Assembly: GCF_001435375.1 (NCBI RefSeq)
Contig: NZ_AYYZ01000025.1
Span: forward strand, 1-64,000
Direction of reading: 5' to 3'
Origin: Ligilactobacillus araffinosus DSM 20653
Lineage (GTDB): Bacteria > Bacillota > Bacilli > Lactobacillales > Lactobacillaceae
Length of the DNA: 64,000 nucleotides
Numbering within the stretch: position 1 is the stretch's first letter; each line of letters opens with the position of its first letter. The translations under genes and the position numbers were made by a program. Under the pieces are notes generated by a model. It saw nothing but the letters and a program-made list of their open reading frames with translations. It had not been told where the DNA came from and ran no database searches. This document shows positions 26,984 to 37,021 of the stretch, one piece after another.

Positions 26984-29107
26984 TTACTTTTCAATTGGTT
27001 CTTCATAATCACCATTTGGACATACAACTTGCCGGCCTTTCCGGCTTTTCTTGTATACCAAATAATGACCGTCTTTCGGACAATTACGTCCAACTGGCAT
27101 ATCCCATGAAACGAAATCACAGTCTGGATACCGTGAACATCCATAAAAAATCCGATTCTTCTTCGATTTCCGTTCAAGAATCTCGCCTTGCTTACATTTC
27201 GGACATTTAACTCCAATTTCCTTTGTAATGGCTTTTGTATTTCGACATTCGGGGAAACGACTGCAAGCATAAAACTTACCATAACGGCCCATCTTAATAA
27301 CCATTGGTGCGCCGCAAATTTCGCAATTAAACCCGGCTGGCTCATCTTTAATTCGAACCTTTTCAATTTTAGCTGAAGCGCTATTGAGTTCCTTTTCAAA
27401 TGGCTTGTAGAATTCATCAACCACCTTAACCCATTGACGTTTTCCTTCTTCAATTTCGTCCAATTGATCTTCCAAATCAGCCGTGAAATCAATATTCAAA
27501 ATATCAGGGAAACATTCCTTGATCATTTGATTTACAATTTCACCTAGTTCAGTCGGTTCAAACTTCCGTGCAACTAATTTTACATAATACCGTTTTTGAA
27601 TGGTATTTAAAGTTGGCGCATAGGTTGATGGTCGGCCAACACCGTTGCTTTCCAACGTCTTGATCAAAGTTGCTTCAGTATATCGTGCAGGTGGCAACGT
27701 GAAGTGCTGATTAGGTTGATTCTTAACCATTTTAACTTCTTCGCCAACTGCTAGATCAGGCAACTTATTATCCTTCTTTGAAGCATCTTGATAAACCTTT
27801 GTAAATCCTTGGAACTTCATTTGCGAACCATTTGCCCGGTAAATAATTCCATTTTGCTCAAGGTCAATCCGTGCGGTATCGTAAACTGCCGGAGTCATTT
27901 GACTTGCAACAAATCGTGACCAGATCAATGAATAAAGTTTCATTTGGTCCGGAGTTAGATACTTCTTAAGGGACGCAGGAGTTCGCATTACAGAAGACGG
28001 CCGAATCGCTTCGTGAGCATCCTGAGCCCCTTCCGGTAATTTACCAACTCGCGGTTTAAGGGCTGCATATTCTGCACCGTACTCATCATGAATAAACTTT
28101 GAGGCTTCATGCTTAGCAACGGCTGAGATTCGAGTTGAATCCGTCCGCATGTAAGTAATTAATCCGACGGACCCGCCACGTCCAATATTGATTCCTTCAT
28201 ATAACTGTTGTGCAACCATCATTGTCTTTGACGTTCTAAACTTCAAAGAGTTGTTTGCAACCTGTTGCATCGTTGACGTCGTAAACGGCAATGGTGGTTG
28301 TCGCCGCCGTTCCTTCTTCTCAACATTTGCAACCGTAAACGGCTTCTTTGAATCAAGGTCAGCCAGAATTGCTTGCACTTCATTGTTATTTTTCGGTTTG
28401 ATCTTCTTACCGTTCTTACCATAAAAATCAGCATTAAACTTTGAACGTCCCTTTTGGAATTGACCATCAATTGTCCAGTATTCTTCCGGAACGAACTTTT
28501 TAATTTCTTCTTCCCGTTTAATGATTAAATTCAAGGCAATCGATTGCACCCGACCTGCAGACAGACCTTTTTTGATCTTGGCCCATAAAATCGGAGAAAT
28601 CGAATATCCAACTAATCGGTCAAGCACCCGCCGCGCTTGTTGAGCATCAACCAAATTCATATCGATTGATCGCGGAGTTTTAAACGCGTTTTTAACTGTA
28701 TCCTTAGTAATTTCATTAAATACAACCCGATTTTTATCCCGCGGATCAAGTCCTAACAAGTATGAAAGGTGCCATGCAATTGCTTCCCCTTCACGGTCCG
28801 GGTCAGATGCAAGGTACACATGGTTTGCTTTCTTAGCTTCTTTGCGAAGTTCTTTAATAACATCGCCTTTACCACGAATTGAAATATAGTGTGGTTCATA
28901 GTCATTTTCAATGTCGATTCCCATTTTACTTTTAGGTAAATCACGAATATGGCCTAAACTTGCCATTACCTTATATCGCGATCCTAAGTACTTTTGAATC
29001 GTTTTAGCCTTTGATGGCGATTCCACAATCACTAAATTCTTTTTAACTTTTCTCGTGGTTTTCTTTTTCGTTTTTCGACCTGTTTTTTTCGTTTTGGCTG
29101 CAGGCAT
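26984..29107 (-). CDS. topA: DNA topoisomerase I
   Basis: Type IA topoisomerase relaxing negative supercoils. 707 aa from ATG 29107, with AAGGAG upstream; it opens with an unusual Lys/Arg/Thr-rich stretch (residues 3-25) before TOPRIM begins at [13 protein letters not shown]. Acidic metal-binding [12 protein letters not shown] and active-site tyrosine in [12 protein letters not shown]. The C-terminus has two full four-cysteine zinc ribbons (CEICGAP...CSRFPEC; CPKCKQG...CSRYPDC) and a third, degenerate one keeping two cysteines. Downstream of dprA in a rbgA-rnhB-dprA-topA run. Confidence 0.97.
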   Translation of the reverse strand: MPAAKTKKTGRKTKKKTTRKVKKNLVIVESPSKAKTIQKYLGSRYKVMASLGHIRDLPKSKMGIDIENDYEPHYISIRGKGDVIKELRKEAKKANHVYLASDPDREGEAIAWHLSYLLGLDPRDKNRVVFNEITKDTVKNAFKTPRSIDMNLVDAQQARRVLDRLVGYSISPILWAKIKKGLSAGRVQSIALNLIIKREEEIKKFVPEEYWTIDGQFQKGRSKFNADFYGKNGKKIKPKNNNEVQAILADLDSKKPFTVANVEKKERRRQPPLPFTTSTMQQVANNSLKFRTSKTMMVAQQLYEGINIGRGGSVGLITYMRTDSTRISAVAKHEASKFIHDEYGAEYAALKPRVGKLPEGAQDAHEAIRPSSVMRTPASLKKYLTPDQMKLYSLIWSRFVASQMTPAVYDTARIDLEQNGIIYRANGSQMKFQGFTKVYQDASKKDNKLPDLAVGEEVKMVKNQPNQHFTLPPARYTEATLIKTLESNGVGRPSTYAPTLNTIQKRYYVKLVARKFEPTELGEIVNQMIKECFPDILNIDFTADLEDQLDEIEEGKRQWVKVVDEFYKPFEKELNSASAKIEKVRIKDEPAGFNCEICGAPMVIKMGRYGKFYACSRFPECRNTKAITKEIGVKCPKCKQGEILERKSKKNRIFYGCSRYPDCDFVSWDMPVGRNCPKDGHYLVYKKSRKGRQVVCPNGDYEEPIEK

Positions 29108-29174
29108 CCAACCACTCCTTAACATTCTCTAAAATCGGTATACATGTTAGGACAAACGAATAAACCTTGTCAAG

Positions 29175-30038
29175 TTATTGTATTAAAAATTCTTCGAGAA
29201 TGTCTTGACTTTCCAAAATTGGTTTTGCTCCTTCACGAATTAAAAGATTGCACCCCCGTGAGAGTATCGCGTTGATTTTCCCGGGAACTGCTAAAACATT
29301 GCGGTTCTCTTGCAATGCAAGATTTGCCGTAATTAAACTACCGCTGCGCTCCTTAGCTTCTGTAACCATTAATGAATCACATAAGCCCGCAATGATCCGA
29401 TTTCGTTCTGGGAAATGCCAGGCTCGTGGTTCTTCATCATAAACATATTCCGAAATCACTAAATGATTTTGCATCATTTCGTGCTGAAGTTCCTGATTGC
29501 ATCGCGGGTAAACTCGGTTCATTCCTGTCCCAATCACTCCCACCGTATACCCGCCAGAATTAATCGTTAGCCGGTGGCACAAACTGTCAACTCCTTGAGC
29601 CAATCCGCTGATCGTTATAATTTTATTTTGAACAATTGATGGAATCAGTCCCTGCAATACCTCATTTGAATATGAACTATGCTGACGAGCTCCGACAATT
29701 GCCAACATTTTTTTCTGAAGTAATTCAAGGTTTCCCCGATAGAACAAAACAAGCGGCGGATGATAAATTTCACGCAACTTTGGCGGATAAGCTTGGTCAA
29801 AAATCGTAATAAATTTTGAAAATGCTAAGGTTCGTTGCAAAAGATCTGTAGTTTCCTTTGAAAAGATCCGCATGTACACATCACTTGCAATTGCATATTT
29901 TTTGTCCATAATTTGAATCAAATCATTTAAATTTGGAATCCGTTTATTTCGCTTAATAAATTGATAAATTTTAAATTCCGTTGCCAATCCGATTCCAATA
30001 CATGCCCGCACCCGTAAAATAAATTCTTCAAATGACAT
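29175..30038 (-). CDS. dprA: DNA-processing protein DprA
   Basis: Binds incoming single-stranded DNA and loads RecA during transformation. 287 aa. The Rossmann-like DprA core contains LAIVGARQHSSYSNEVLQ, ISGLAQGVDSLCHR, TVGVIGTGMNRVYP and FPERNRIIAGLCDSLMVTEA, all family signatures. A short N-terminal helical region precedes it and there is no C-terminal winged helix, as in many lactobacilli. GAAAGGAG precedes the ATG. Located between rnhB and topA, the usual firmicute position. Its presence hints at competence capability but does not prove it. Confidence 0.96.
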   Translation of the reverse strand: MSFEEFILRVRACIGIGLATEFKIYQFIKRNKRIPNLNDLIQIMDKKYAIASDVYMRIFSKETTDLLQRTLAFSKFITIFDQAYPPKLREIYHPPLVLFYRGNLELLQKKMLAIVGARQHSSYSNEVLQGLIPSIVQNKIITISGLAQGVDSLCHRLTINSGGYTVGVIGTGMNRVYPRCNQELQHEMMQNHLVISEYVYDEEPRAWHFPERNRIIAGLCDSLMVTEAKERSGSLITANLALQENRNVLAVPGKINAILSRGCNLLIREGAKPILESQDILEEFLIQ

Positions 30039-30092
30039 AAGAAAACTCCTTTCACGTCCATCTACTATTAGCTACGCAAAAAGAGTTTAATT

Positions 30093-30845
30093 TTATTTAA
30101 ATTTACTTACAGGTTCAAATGATTTGCGATGGATCGGAGTGATTCCAAGTTTCTTCAACCCTGCAAGATGAAGTGCCGTTCCATAACCAACATTATGCGC
30201 AAAATCATATCCCGGATAAATTCGATCATAAAACCGCATTAAATGATCACGAAATTCTTTCGCAACAATACTGGCAGCCGAAACCGATGCCGATTTGGCG
30301 TCCCCTTTGATCAACTTTAGCTGCGGAATTGAAGTATCGATCTCCATTGCATCAATGATTAACTGTTGGGGGATAACTTGAAGATTTTGAACTGCTTGCA
30401 ACATTGCCTTTCGCGTTGCTTGATAAATATTCAATTCATCAATTTCAGCGGCATCTGCGATTCCAATTCCAACCGCAACAGCCTGTTCAAGAATCACTTG
30501 ATACAGTTTTTCTCGTTTCTTTTCAGAAAGCTGTTTTGAATCATTCACATCAATAACATGAAAATCATGCGGTAAAACCACTGCTGCTGAAACAACTGGC
30601 CCAGCCAATGGTCCACGACCGACCTCATCAATGCCGGCAAGCAAATCGATTCCCTGATTCCAAAATGAATGTTCATACTGTAATCGTTGTTCAAACGCTG
30701 CTTCTTTTTCACGTTCCCGTTTTTTCCGACGAAAATAGCTTTGAAGTGCTTGTTGAACTCCTTTGCGCGGGTCATCTTTCAATTCATCAATGAAACTTTC
30801 AGTCGGATTTTCATTTAATTGTGCTTTAATTTCACTAATTTTCAT
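30093..30845 (-). CDS. rnhB: Ribonuclease HII
   Basis: Removes RNA from RNA-DNA hybrids and single ribonucleotides from DNA. 250 aa from ATG 30845, with AGGAAG upstream; a frame start at 30917 lies within rbgA and is rejected. An N-terminal extension (residues 1-70, charged helical) precedes the catalytic core, whose acidic residues are in [25 protein letters not shown] and LIIDAME, and [10 protein letters not shown] is also conserved. The start overlaps the rbgA stop by 11 bases, indicating translational coupling. Confidence 0.96.
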   Translation of the reverse strand: MKISEIKAQLNENPTESFIDELKDDPRKGVQQALQSYFRRKKREREKEAAFEQRLQYEHSFWNQGIDLLAGIDEVGRGPLAGPVVSAAVVLPHDFHVIDVNDSKQLSEKKREKLYQVILEQAVAVGIGIADAAEIDELNIYQATRKAMLQAVQNLQVIPQQLIIDAMEIDTSIPQLKLIKGDAKSASVSAASIVAKEFRDHLMRFYDRIYPGYDFAHNVGYGTALHLAGLKKLGITPIHRKSFEPVSKFK

Positions 30846-31701
30846 TTGAATCTTCCTGGTTTTCACCGGGCAACCGGTCAAGCGTATATCGCCCGAGTTT
30901 ATTCTTTCGAATTTCAAAGATCAGCCGTTCACTTGCCCGGTCATAATCTTCTTTAAAGCCCATCTTCTTGGTCAAATTCAGCAACAAATTAACGGTCGTA
31001 TCATGAATTTCATCTTTGGTTAAATGATAACGGTCCATAAGTTCTGAAGGATGATTTTCAACAAAGTACTCCAATGCATATAATGCAACATCATCTTTAG
31101 CATACAACGTGTCCTTAATTGCTCCGGTCAAAGCCAATTTTTTACCAACTAACGGATCTTCAAATTTCGGCCACAAAATCCCAGGAGTGTCAAGCAATTG
31201 CAACGTCTTTCCTGCCTTTAACCACTGTTGTGCCTTGGTTACCCCAGGTTTATTCCCTGTTTGGGCAATATTCTTTTTAACAAGGTGGTTAAGCAACGTT
31301 GATTTCCCAACATTGGGAATTCCAATACACATTACTTTGACCCGCTGGTTGATAATTCCTTTTTCTTGCCGTCGAGCCAACTTATCAGCCATAACCTCTT
31401 TGATTTTCTTTTCAATAATTTTCAATGATCCTTGATTACTATTGATTGCAATTGCCGGTTGTCCATGGTCTTCATAATACTTGACCCATTCACGATTTAA
31501 CTTCGGATCAGCCAAATCCGCTTTCGTTAAGACTCGAATTGTCAATTTATTTTGTAAAATTTCTTCAAGTTGCGGATTACGAGATGATTCCGGCAACCGT
31601 GCATCAACCAATTCAAGCACAATGTCAACGAGTTTCAAGTTTTCCTTTACTTGCCGAACCGCTCTCGCCATATGTCCGGGATACCATTGAATTACTGTCA
31701 T
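30835..31701 (-). CDS. rbgA: Ribosome biogenesis GTPase RbgA (YlqF)
   Basis: Circularly permuted GTPase needed for late 50S subunit assembly. 288 aa from ATG 31701 ([14 protein letters not shown]), with GGAGAA upstream. The permuted order is visible: G4 (TKADL) and G5 precede G1 ([12 protein letters not shown]) and G3 (DTPGILWP). A C-terminal ANTAR-like helical domain follows. It is upstream of rnhB and dprA, a standard Bacilli order, and downstream of yozE by 10 bases. Confidence 0.96.
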   Translation of the reverse strand: MTVIQWYPGHMARAVRQVKENLKLVDIVLELVDARLPESSRNPQLEEILQNKLTIRVLTKADLADPKLNREWVKYYEDHGQPAIAINSNQGSLKIIEKKIKEVMADKLARRQEKGIINQRVKVMCIGIPNVGKSTLLNHLVKKNIAQTGNKPGVTKAQQWLKAGKTLQLLDTPGILWPKFEDPLVGKKLALTGAIKDTLYAKDDVALYALEYFVENHPSELMDRYHLTKDEIHDTTVNLLLNLTKKMGFKEDYDRASERLIFEIRKNKLGRYTLDRLPGENQEDSNEN

Positions 31702-31711
31702 ATCATTCTCC

Positions 31712-31939
31712 TTAATTATCCATTTTATCTGTATATCCTTGCCAAACTTGATCAAAAATACTCATCGAAGGCAAGTAAGATGCATTCATTTCTAGGTAAT
31801 CCGATACTTCATGATAATCATCTGTTTGTTTCGGAAATCCTTGATCGTAAAACGCATCATTAGCAAACTGCGTGATCTCGTCATGCTTATTTGGATCGCG
31901 CAGAGACATTAAATACCGATAAAAACTTTGCCGTCGCAT
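31712..31939 (-). CDS. YozE family (UPF0346) small protein
   Basis: 75 aa, acidic and aromatic-rich, with no membrane segment. The pattern SFYRYLMSLRDP, FANDAFYDQGFPK and YLEMNASYLPSM is that of the YozE/UPF0346 family, which adopts a SAM-like helical fold and has no established function. GGAGGAAAAT precedes the ATG. It lies between ypmS and rbgA on the same strand with short gaps, so it is probably co-transcribed. Confidence 0.9.
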   Translation of the reverse strand: MRRQSFYRYLMSLRDPNKHDEITQFANDAFYDQGFPKQTDDYHEVSDYLEMNASYLPSMSIFDQVWQGYTDKMDN

Positions 31940-31948
31940 ATTTTCCTC

Positions 31949-32566
31949 CTATTTGTTTGGAATTAGAACTGAAAAATCGATTTGATTATTGTCAAGATCC
32001 ATTTTATTTGCTTTAATTCGTAACCCATCCTTCGCCGTAAGTTTATCAAGTCTAAGTGTGATCACTTTTTGAGTTGAATTGATTGCCACAATTCCCTTCA
32101 AGTCATAATTCTTCTTGATATAACTTAAAACAAATGCTGGCGGAGCATTCAAAGATCCGACTCCCACAGATTTGATCTTTAATCGAATATTTCCATTTGA
32201 ATCTAAACTTGGTTTTGCATACACAGAAAAGGTGATCTTCTTTCCCAAAACACTTGTTGTTCCCATCAAGACAGCTGATTTATTCAAAATAAAACGATAC
32301 TTGATGCCGCTTCCTTTTTCAACATTTCGAAGCAAATAATTAATCGCTGCGCTGAAATTTTGTTCATTCATCGTCACGTTAACCTTGGAATAGTCCTTAG
32401 AATCAACTTTAACAACTTGAGGTTCGCTTTCCTGTTGGGTACTTGGAACCATAACTTTTAATGTAATGAAGACTACAAAACTTAACACCGCAACAAGTAA
32501 AATTGTAAATGCCCATTTCCACGGGTTAAATTCACATTTTGATGCCGCTTGATCCGTTCTTTTCAT
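31949..32566 (-). CDS. YpmS family (DUF2140) membrane-anchored protein
   Basis: 205 aa with one N-terminal membrane segment (WAFTILLVAVLSFVVFI, about residues 17-36) and a soluble extracytoplasmic domain. Segments FSAAINYLLRN and KYRFILNKSAVLMG match the YpmS/DUF2140 family of unknown function. AGAGG precedes the ATG, 4 bases after the stop of the SGNH hydrolase. The ypmR-ypmS pairing is known from Bacillus; the two probably act together at the cell envelope. Confidence 0.88.
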   Translation of the reverse strand: MKRTDQAASKCEFNPWKWAFTILLVAVLSFVVFITLKVMVPSTQQESEPQVVKVDSKDYSKVNVTMNEQNFSAAINYLLRNVEKGSGIKYRFILNKSAVLMGTTSVLGKKITFSVYAKPSLDSNGNIRLKIKSVGVGSLNAPPAFVLSYIKKNYDLKGIVAINSTQKVITLRLDKLTAKDGLRIKANKMDLDNNQIDFSVLIPNK

Positions 32567-32570
32567 TCTT

Positions 32571-33524
32571 TTACCTCTTTGTCGTTTCTGAATTGAGCCA
32601 TGTTGTTCGATGAGCCATCATAACCTTATATAACTGGTCAGTCATATACCGGTATCCTTTCAAATCAGGATGAAAATGATCGTTAGACGAAAGATATACA
32701 TTTTTTTCATGATGATCATTTAATGTTTGCTCAATTTCTTGACTAGACAGATTTTCAAGATTCATTTTGCTTTGTTTTTTCAATTCAGTTTGATTTTTTC
32801 CTAAATACTGCCCCTGCGATAAACGTTGGTTGACATTTACAAAGTATACGCGCGGTTGAGCGGTCACCATTTTTTTAGTCAATTCAACCCATTGATCAGT
32901 ATATTTTTGAAGAGCAGTCACCGTTGGAAAATAGACATAAAATGGATTATAGACACTGATCACAAAAATCGGTACCGCTGGATTATAATGTCGAACAGTT
33001 TGCATTAAAGATTCAACTTTTTGCTGGTACTGTTTTTCCCTTTGAGGCATAATCGATGAAAGTTTATTGTTAAACAAAAGCTGAAAATTATTTTGCAAAA
33101 CCTGCATCAAATCATTTCCACCAAACGTCATCGTAATGACATCTGCTTCGCTAACTTGTTTTTGCATTGCGGGATCATTTTCTAACCGTGCCTGAATCTG
33201 ATCCGTTCGATCCCCAGTCTTTCCGTAATTATGAGTTGTGACTTTCACGTCATAATTTTTTTGCAATTTTTGTTTGATTAAATAAACATATCCACCACGA
33301 TTCGTTGGATCTTGCTGACCAAACGTTAACGAATCGCCTAAACCGACAAGACTAATTTTTTGAGAATGGGCCTTACGGGTTTGACGAGAAATCGATTTTG
33401 ATACGGTTGATTCATTTTTTAAATGACCTGAACGCGAAGCAAGAAAAAAACCGCTGCCAATCAAGAATGCTAAACAACATACTCCGAGAATATACCGAAT
33501 TATCTTCTTTCCGTTAATCCGCAC
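32571..33524 (-). CDS. SGNH/GDSL-type hydrolase (YpmR-like), membrane-anchored
   Basis: 317 aa, starting at GTG (33522-33524). An N-terminal membrane segment (YILGVCCLAFLIGSGFFLA) anchors or exports it. SGNH blocks: block I GLGDSLTFGQQ with the catalytic Ser, block III GGNDLM with Asn, and the catalytic Asp-His pair in NDHFHPDLKGYRYM near residue 285. Probably an envelope-facing esterase or lipase; the substrate is unknown. It is followed by ypmS. Confidence 0.9.
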   Translation of the reverse strand: MRINGKKIIRYILGVCCLAFLIGSGFFLASRSGHLKNESTVSKSISRQTRKAHSQKISLVGLGDSLTFGQQDPTNRGGYVYLIKQKLQKNYDVKVTTHNYGKTGDRTDQIQARLENDPAMQKQVSEADVITMTFGGNDLMQVLQNNFQLLFNNKLSSIMPQREKQYQQKVESLMQTVRHYNPAVPIFVISVYNPFYVYFPTVTALQKYTDQWVELTKKMVTAQPRVYFVNVNQRLSQGQYLGKNQTELKKQSKMNLENLSSQEIEQTLNDHHEKNVYLSSNDHFHPDLKGYRYMTDQLYKVMMAHRTTWLNSETTKR

Positions 33525-33620
33525 AAAATCACTCTTTCAATTAATTGTAATATACATTTATCAATAAAATTCAGCCACGTAATTTTGGACGATAACATTG
33601 CTAAATCAACAAATTGAATA

Positions 33621-34112
33621 TTACATTTTATTTCGTTTATACGTTATAAACTCATACTTTAATTTTGAATCATCAAAACATTGATCTTCGACTTTTTCAA
33701 AGTTTGCATAGTCAATTGCCGGCATTTGAGTATCCGTTTGAAAATTATCTTTAACAATTGTTTGATATAGGATATCGACCTGATCACGGTATAGTTTAAA
33801 CAACGTTGCCCCGCCAATAACCACATTCAGTTGGTTCTTATCTTGAGTTGCAAGCCATTCATCCAGTTCTTCTTTCGAATGAACAACCTTCACGTTAGGA
33901 TCAGAAATATTCAAATTTGAATGCGTCAACACGATATGCCTTCTCCCAGGTAAAATTCCCGGTAAGCTTTCAAACGTTTTTCGTCCCATGATCATTGGAT
34001 GATTCATTGTTTTTTCTTTAAACCGTTTCAAATCAGCTGCTAAATGCCATGGGAGATGACCATCAACGCCAATCCCACCAGTTAGATCTTCTGCCCAAAT
34101 ATATGCTAACAT
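33621..34112 (-). CDS. folA: Dihydrofolate reductase
   Basis: Reduces dihydrofolate to tetrahydrofolate with NADPH. 163 aa. The N-terminal motif AYIWAEDLTGGIGVDGHLPW leads into HLAADLKRFKEKT with the catalytic acidic residue, and later IMGRKTFESLPGILPGR and VVIGGATLF form the NADPH site. It lies 15 bases downstream of thyA, the usual thyA-folA pair; together they recycle the folate oxidised by thymidylate synthesis. The ribosome binding site GGAG is 11 bases from the ATG. Confidence 0.96.
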   Translation of the reverse strand: MLAYIWAEDLTGGIGVDGHLPWHLAADLKRFKEKTMNHPMIMGRKTFESLPGILPGRRHIVLTHSNLNISDPNVKVVHSKEELDEWLATQDKNQLNVVIGGATLFKLYRDQVDILYQTIVKDNFQTDTQMPAIDYANFEKVEDQCFDDSKLKYEFITYKRNKM

Positions 34113-34127
34113 CGTCCGTCAATCTCC

Positions 34128-35087
34128 TTAAACAGCAACTGGCGCCTTAATTGCCGGTTCTGGATGATAGTCAAGGACCTTAATGTCATCCATTTCAAAA
34201 TCTTCAATGTGTTTCTTTTCAGGATTCAACCACAATGTTGGTGCCTTGTGCGGTGTCCGGTTAATTTGTTCTTTAACCTGATCAAAGTGATTACGGTAAA
34301 TATGTGCATCACCTAACGTATGAACAAAGTCCCCAACTTCAAGACCCGTTTCTCGTGCAATCAAATGCGTTAATAATGCATAACTTGCAATGTTAAATGG
34401 TACTCCTAGGAACGTATCACCGCTTCGTTGATACAACTGACAGCTTAATTTACCATCAACCACATAAAATTGGAATAAAGTGTGGCATGGCGGTAACGCA
34501 CTTGACGGAACATCTTCCGGATTCCATGCCGTTACAATCAATCGCCGTGAATTTGGATTCGTTTTGATTTGTTCAATTACGTTTTTAATTTGATCGATCG
34601 TACCGCCGCGACGAGTCTGCCAATGCCGCCATTGAGCACCATAAACATTTCCTAAATTTCCATATTTAGCAGCAAATTCATCGTCATCGAGAATTCGTTG
34701 ACAGAAATCTTTTTTTACTTCACGATAAACCTTTTTGAATTCTGGGTCTGATTGAGAACGCAATCCAAAATCAGTCATATCTGGGCCTTGGTATTCATCA
34801 CTTTCAATCCAGTTTTTAAAAGCCCATTCATCCCAAATATGGTTTTTATGTTGAAGAAGAAAACGAATGTTAGTATCTCCTCTTAAAAACCAAAGCAATT
34901 CACTCTTGATTCGATTAAAAGCAACTTTTTTCGTTGTCAGCAATGGAAAACCTTTACTCAAATCAAATCGCATTTGATAGCCAAAAAGACTTTTAGTCCC
35001 CGTTCCGGTCCGGTCATCTTTCATATGGCCGTGGTCTAAAATATCACGAATCAATTGCAAGTATGGTTCTTCGACAATTTCTGTCAT
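34128..35087 (-). CDS. thyA: Thymidylate synthase
   Basis: Methylates dUMP to dTMP using methylenetetrahydrofolate. 319 aa, the length of the long Lactobacillus ThyA form with an insertion in the middle (about residues 90-140). Active-site cysteine in [12 protein letters not shown]; dUMP-phosphate arginines in [12 protein letters not shown] and [13 protein letters not shown]; the C-terminus ends IKAPVAV. AAAGGAG precedes the ATG. Upstream of folA, downstream of the ABC-F gene. Confidence 0.97.
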   Translation of the reverse strand: MTEIVEEPYLQLIRDILDHGHMKDDRTGTGTKSLFGYQMRFDLSKGFPLLTTKKVAFNRIKSELLWFLRGDTNIRFLLQHKNHIWDEWAFKNWIESDEYQGPDMTDFGLRSQSDPEFKKVYREVKKDFCQRILDDDEFAAKYGNLGNVYGAQWRHWQTRRGGTIDQIKNVIEQIKTNPNSRRLIVTAWNPEDVPSSALPPCHTLFQFYVVDGKLSCQLYQRSGDTFLGVPFNIASYALLTHLIARETGLEVGDFVHTLGDAHIYRNHFDQVKEQINRTPHKAPTLWLNPEKKHIEDFEMDDIKVLDYHPEPAIKAPVAV

Positions 35088-35105
35088 TTTTCATTCTCCT
35101 TTGCT

Positions 35106-37007
35106 CTAATCAATATATTGTGCTAATTCTTCCCAACGTTCCATTTTTGCCATTGATTTTTCATCAAGGTCATCAATTTCGCGTTGTAAATCACCAAGTT
35201 TAGTATAATTCGTTCCCGGCGTATTTTCCATCTCATGTTGAAGTTCAGAACGCTTTTCATCAAGCTCGTCAATTTCCTTCTCAAGTTTCTCATACTCAAG
35301 CCGTTCGGCATACGTTAACTTGATCTTTTTCTTTGGTGCATCAATCTTCTTCGATTGAATTTCACAATTTTTCTTTGAATCTTTGACCGGTTTTCTCTTT
35401 GACGAAGACTGAACGTTTACTAGATAATCAGTAAATTTTCCTGAATAGCGATCGATTTTTGCATTTCCTTCAAAAATATAAAGCTGATCAGCAACTTTAT
35501 CAAGGAAATACCGGTCGTGTGAAACAGTAATTACCGTTCCGTCAAAGTTCTCAAGATAATCTTCTAAAACCGTTAACGTTCCAATATCCAAATCATTTGT
35601 CGGTTCATCGAGTAATAAAACATTCGGTTGCTGCATCAAAAGTTTCAGCAAATACAACCGTCGTTTTTCACCACCGGATAGCTTTCGAATCAATGTTCCA
35701 TGCATAAATCTTGGGAAAAGGAATTGTTCCAGCAGTTGCGTTGTGCTGATTCGTTCGCCTTCCTTATTAACAACACTTTGACCAACTTCATTCAAATAAT
35801 TGATCATGCGTTTATCGTCCGGAATTGGTTCAGTTTGCTGCTGGTAATATGCGATTCGGACGGTTTCGCCAGTGATCAGCTCACCTTGATCCAATGGAAT
35901 TTTATTAGCAAGAATATTTAATAAGCTCGACTTTCCGGCACCATTCAAGCCCGTAATTCCAATTCGATCGCCCGCGTTGATCATCATATTAAAATCTTTA
36001 ATAATTTGATGTGATCCTAACTTAGCAGACGCATCTTTTAATTCAAGGACTTTCTTCCCCAGGCGTTTTGATCCTAAATTAATTTGAACGTTTTGATCAA
36101 CTTGTACCTTATGATCAACTGATTTCTGTAACTCGTTAAAGTGATTGATCCGTGCTTGCTGCTTGGTCGTCCGAGCCTTTGCACCCGTTCGCATCCATGC
36201 TAATTCTTTTTTATACAACTGCTGTGTTTTATGTTCTTGAACCAGTTCACGCTCGACCCGTTCAGCTTTTTGATGAACATAGTCTTCATAGTTGCCTTCA
36301 TACGCATACAACGTTCCAAATGAAAGTTCCATGATCTGGGTTGCTACTTGATCAAGGAAATACCGGTCGTGGGTAACAACTAAAAGCGCACCCTTATATG
36401 AAGCAAGGTATTTTTCAAGCCAACTGATCGAATCAAAATCCAAGTGGTTTGTTGGTTCATCAAGAATCAAAAGATCTGGTGCCTGAATCAAAACTTGGGC
36501 TAAGCCGACCCGCTTCTTTTGGCCACCTGATAACGTGCCGATTTTTTGATTTAAATCTTTAATCTGCAGCTGCGTCAAAATTGTTTTGACTTCGCTATCC
36601 GCATTCCACGCATCTTCTTGATTCATCTTTTTTTCAGCTTGATCATACCGTCGCTGCAACTTCTCATCTTCAGGGTGTTCAGCATATTTCGCTACCGCAT
36701 CTTCATACTGCCGAATCGTTTGAAAAACAGGAGCTGCCCCATCAAAAACCGCATCCATAATCGTCTTAGTTTCATCAAGATCCGGTGTCTGCTTTAAATA
36801 TCCGATTCGATAATCATTTGGCATAATCAATTCACCATGGTCCGCAGGATCGATGCCAGCAACTGCGTTTAATAAAGTCGTCTTCCCCGATCCATTCGTC
36901 CCAATCAATCCGATTCGATCATGCTCATTGATAATAAAATTAGCATCCTTAAACAAGATCTTTTCGCCGTACGTTTTCGTTAAATGTTCAACCCTTAAAG
37001 TCTGCAT
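35106..37007 (-). CDS. ABC-F family ATPase (Uup-like)
   Basis: 633 aa soluble protein with two ABC ATPase domains and no membrane segments. Walker A GTNGSGKTTLLN and GLNGAGKSSLLN; signatures LSGGQKKRVGLAQ and LSGGEKRRLYLLK; Walker B DEPTNHLD and DEPTNDLD. The linker between domains is charged and helical (about residues 240-300), and a C-terminal coiled coil (about residues 560-630) resembles Uup. ABC-F proteins act on the ribosome (translation factors or antibiotic protection). The Uup-like tail and housekeeping setting favour a translation or ribosome role over resistance. Confidence 0.92.
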   Translation of the reverse strand: MQTLRVEHLTKTYGEKILFKDANFIINEHDRIGLIGTNGSGKTTLLNAVAGIDPADHGELIMPNDYRIGYLKQTPDLDETKTIMDAVFDGAAPVFQTIRQYEDAVAKYAEHPEDEKLQRRYDQAEKKMNQEDAWNADSEVKTILTQLQIKDLNQKIGTLSGGQKKRVGLAQVLIQAPDLLILDEPTNHLDFDSISWLEKYLASYKGALLVVTHDRYFLDQVATQIMELSFGTLYAYEGNYEDYVHQKAERVERELVQEHKTQQLYKKELAWMRTGAKARTTKQQARINHFNELQKSVDHKVQVDQNVQINLGSKRLGKKVLELKDASAKLGSHQIIKDFNMMINAGDRIGITGLNGAGKSSLLNILANKIPLDQGELITGETVRIAYYQQQTEPIPDDKRMINYLNEVGQSVVNKEGERISTTQLLEQFLFPRFMHGTLIRKLSGGEKRRLYLLKLLMQQPNVLLLDEPTNDLDIGTLTVLEDYLENFDGTVITVSHDRYFLDKVADQLYIFEGNAKIDRYSGKFTDYLVNVQSSSKRKPVKDSKKNCEIQSKKIDAPKKKIKLTYAERLEYEKLEKEIDELDEKRSELQHEMENTPGTNYTKLGDLQREIDDLDEKSMAKMERWEELAQYID

Positions 37008-37021
37008 TCAACTCACACTTT

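Noticed and set aside
26941-27492. 183-codon minus-strand frame at the 3' end of topA
   Set aside because: Out-of-frame overlap with the zinc-ribbon region of topA; composition and lack of a start site mark it as a shadow.
35106-37007. Antibiotic-resistance ABC-F gene
   Set aside because: The Uup-like C-terminal coiled coil and housekeeping context give no support for a resistance subtype.
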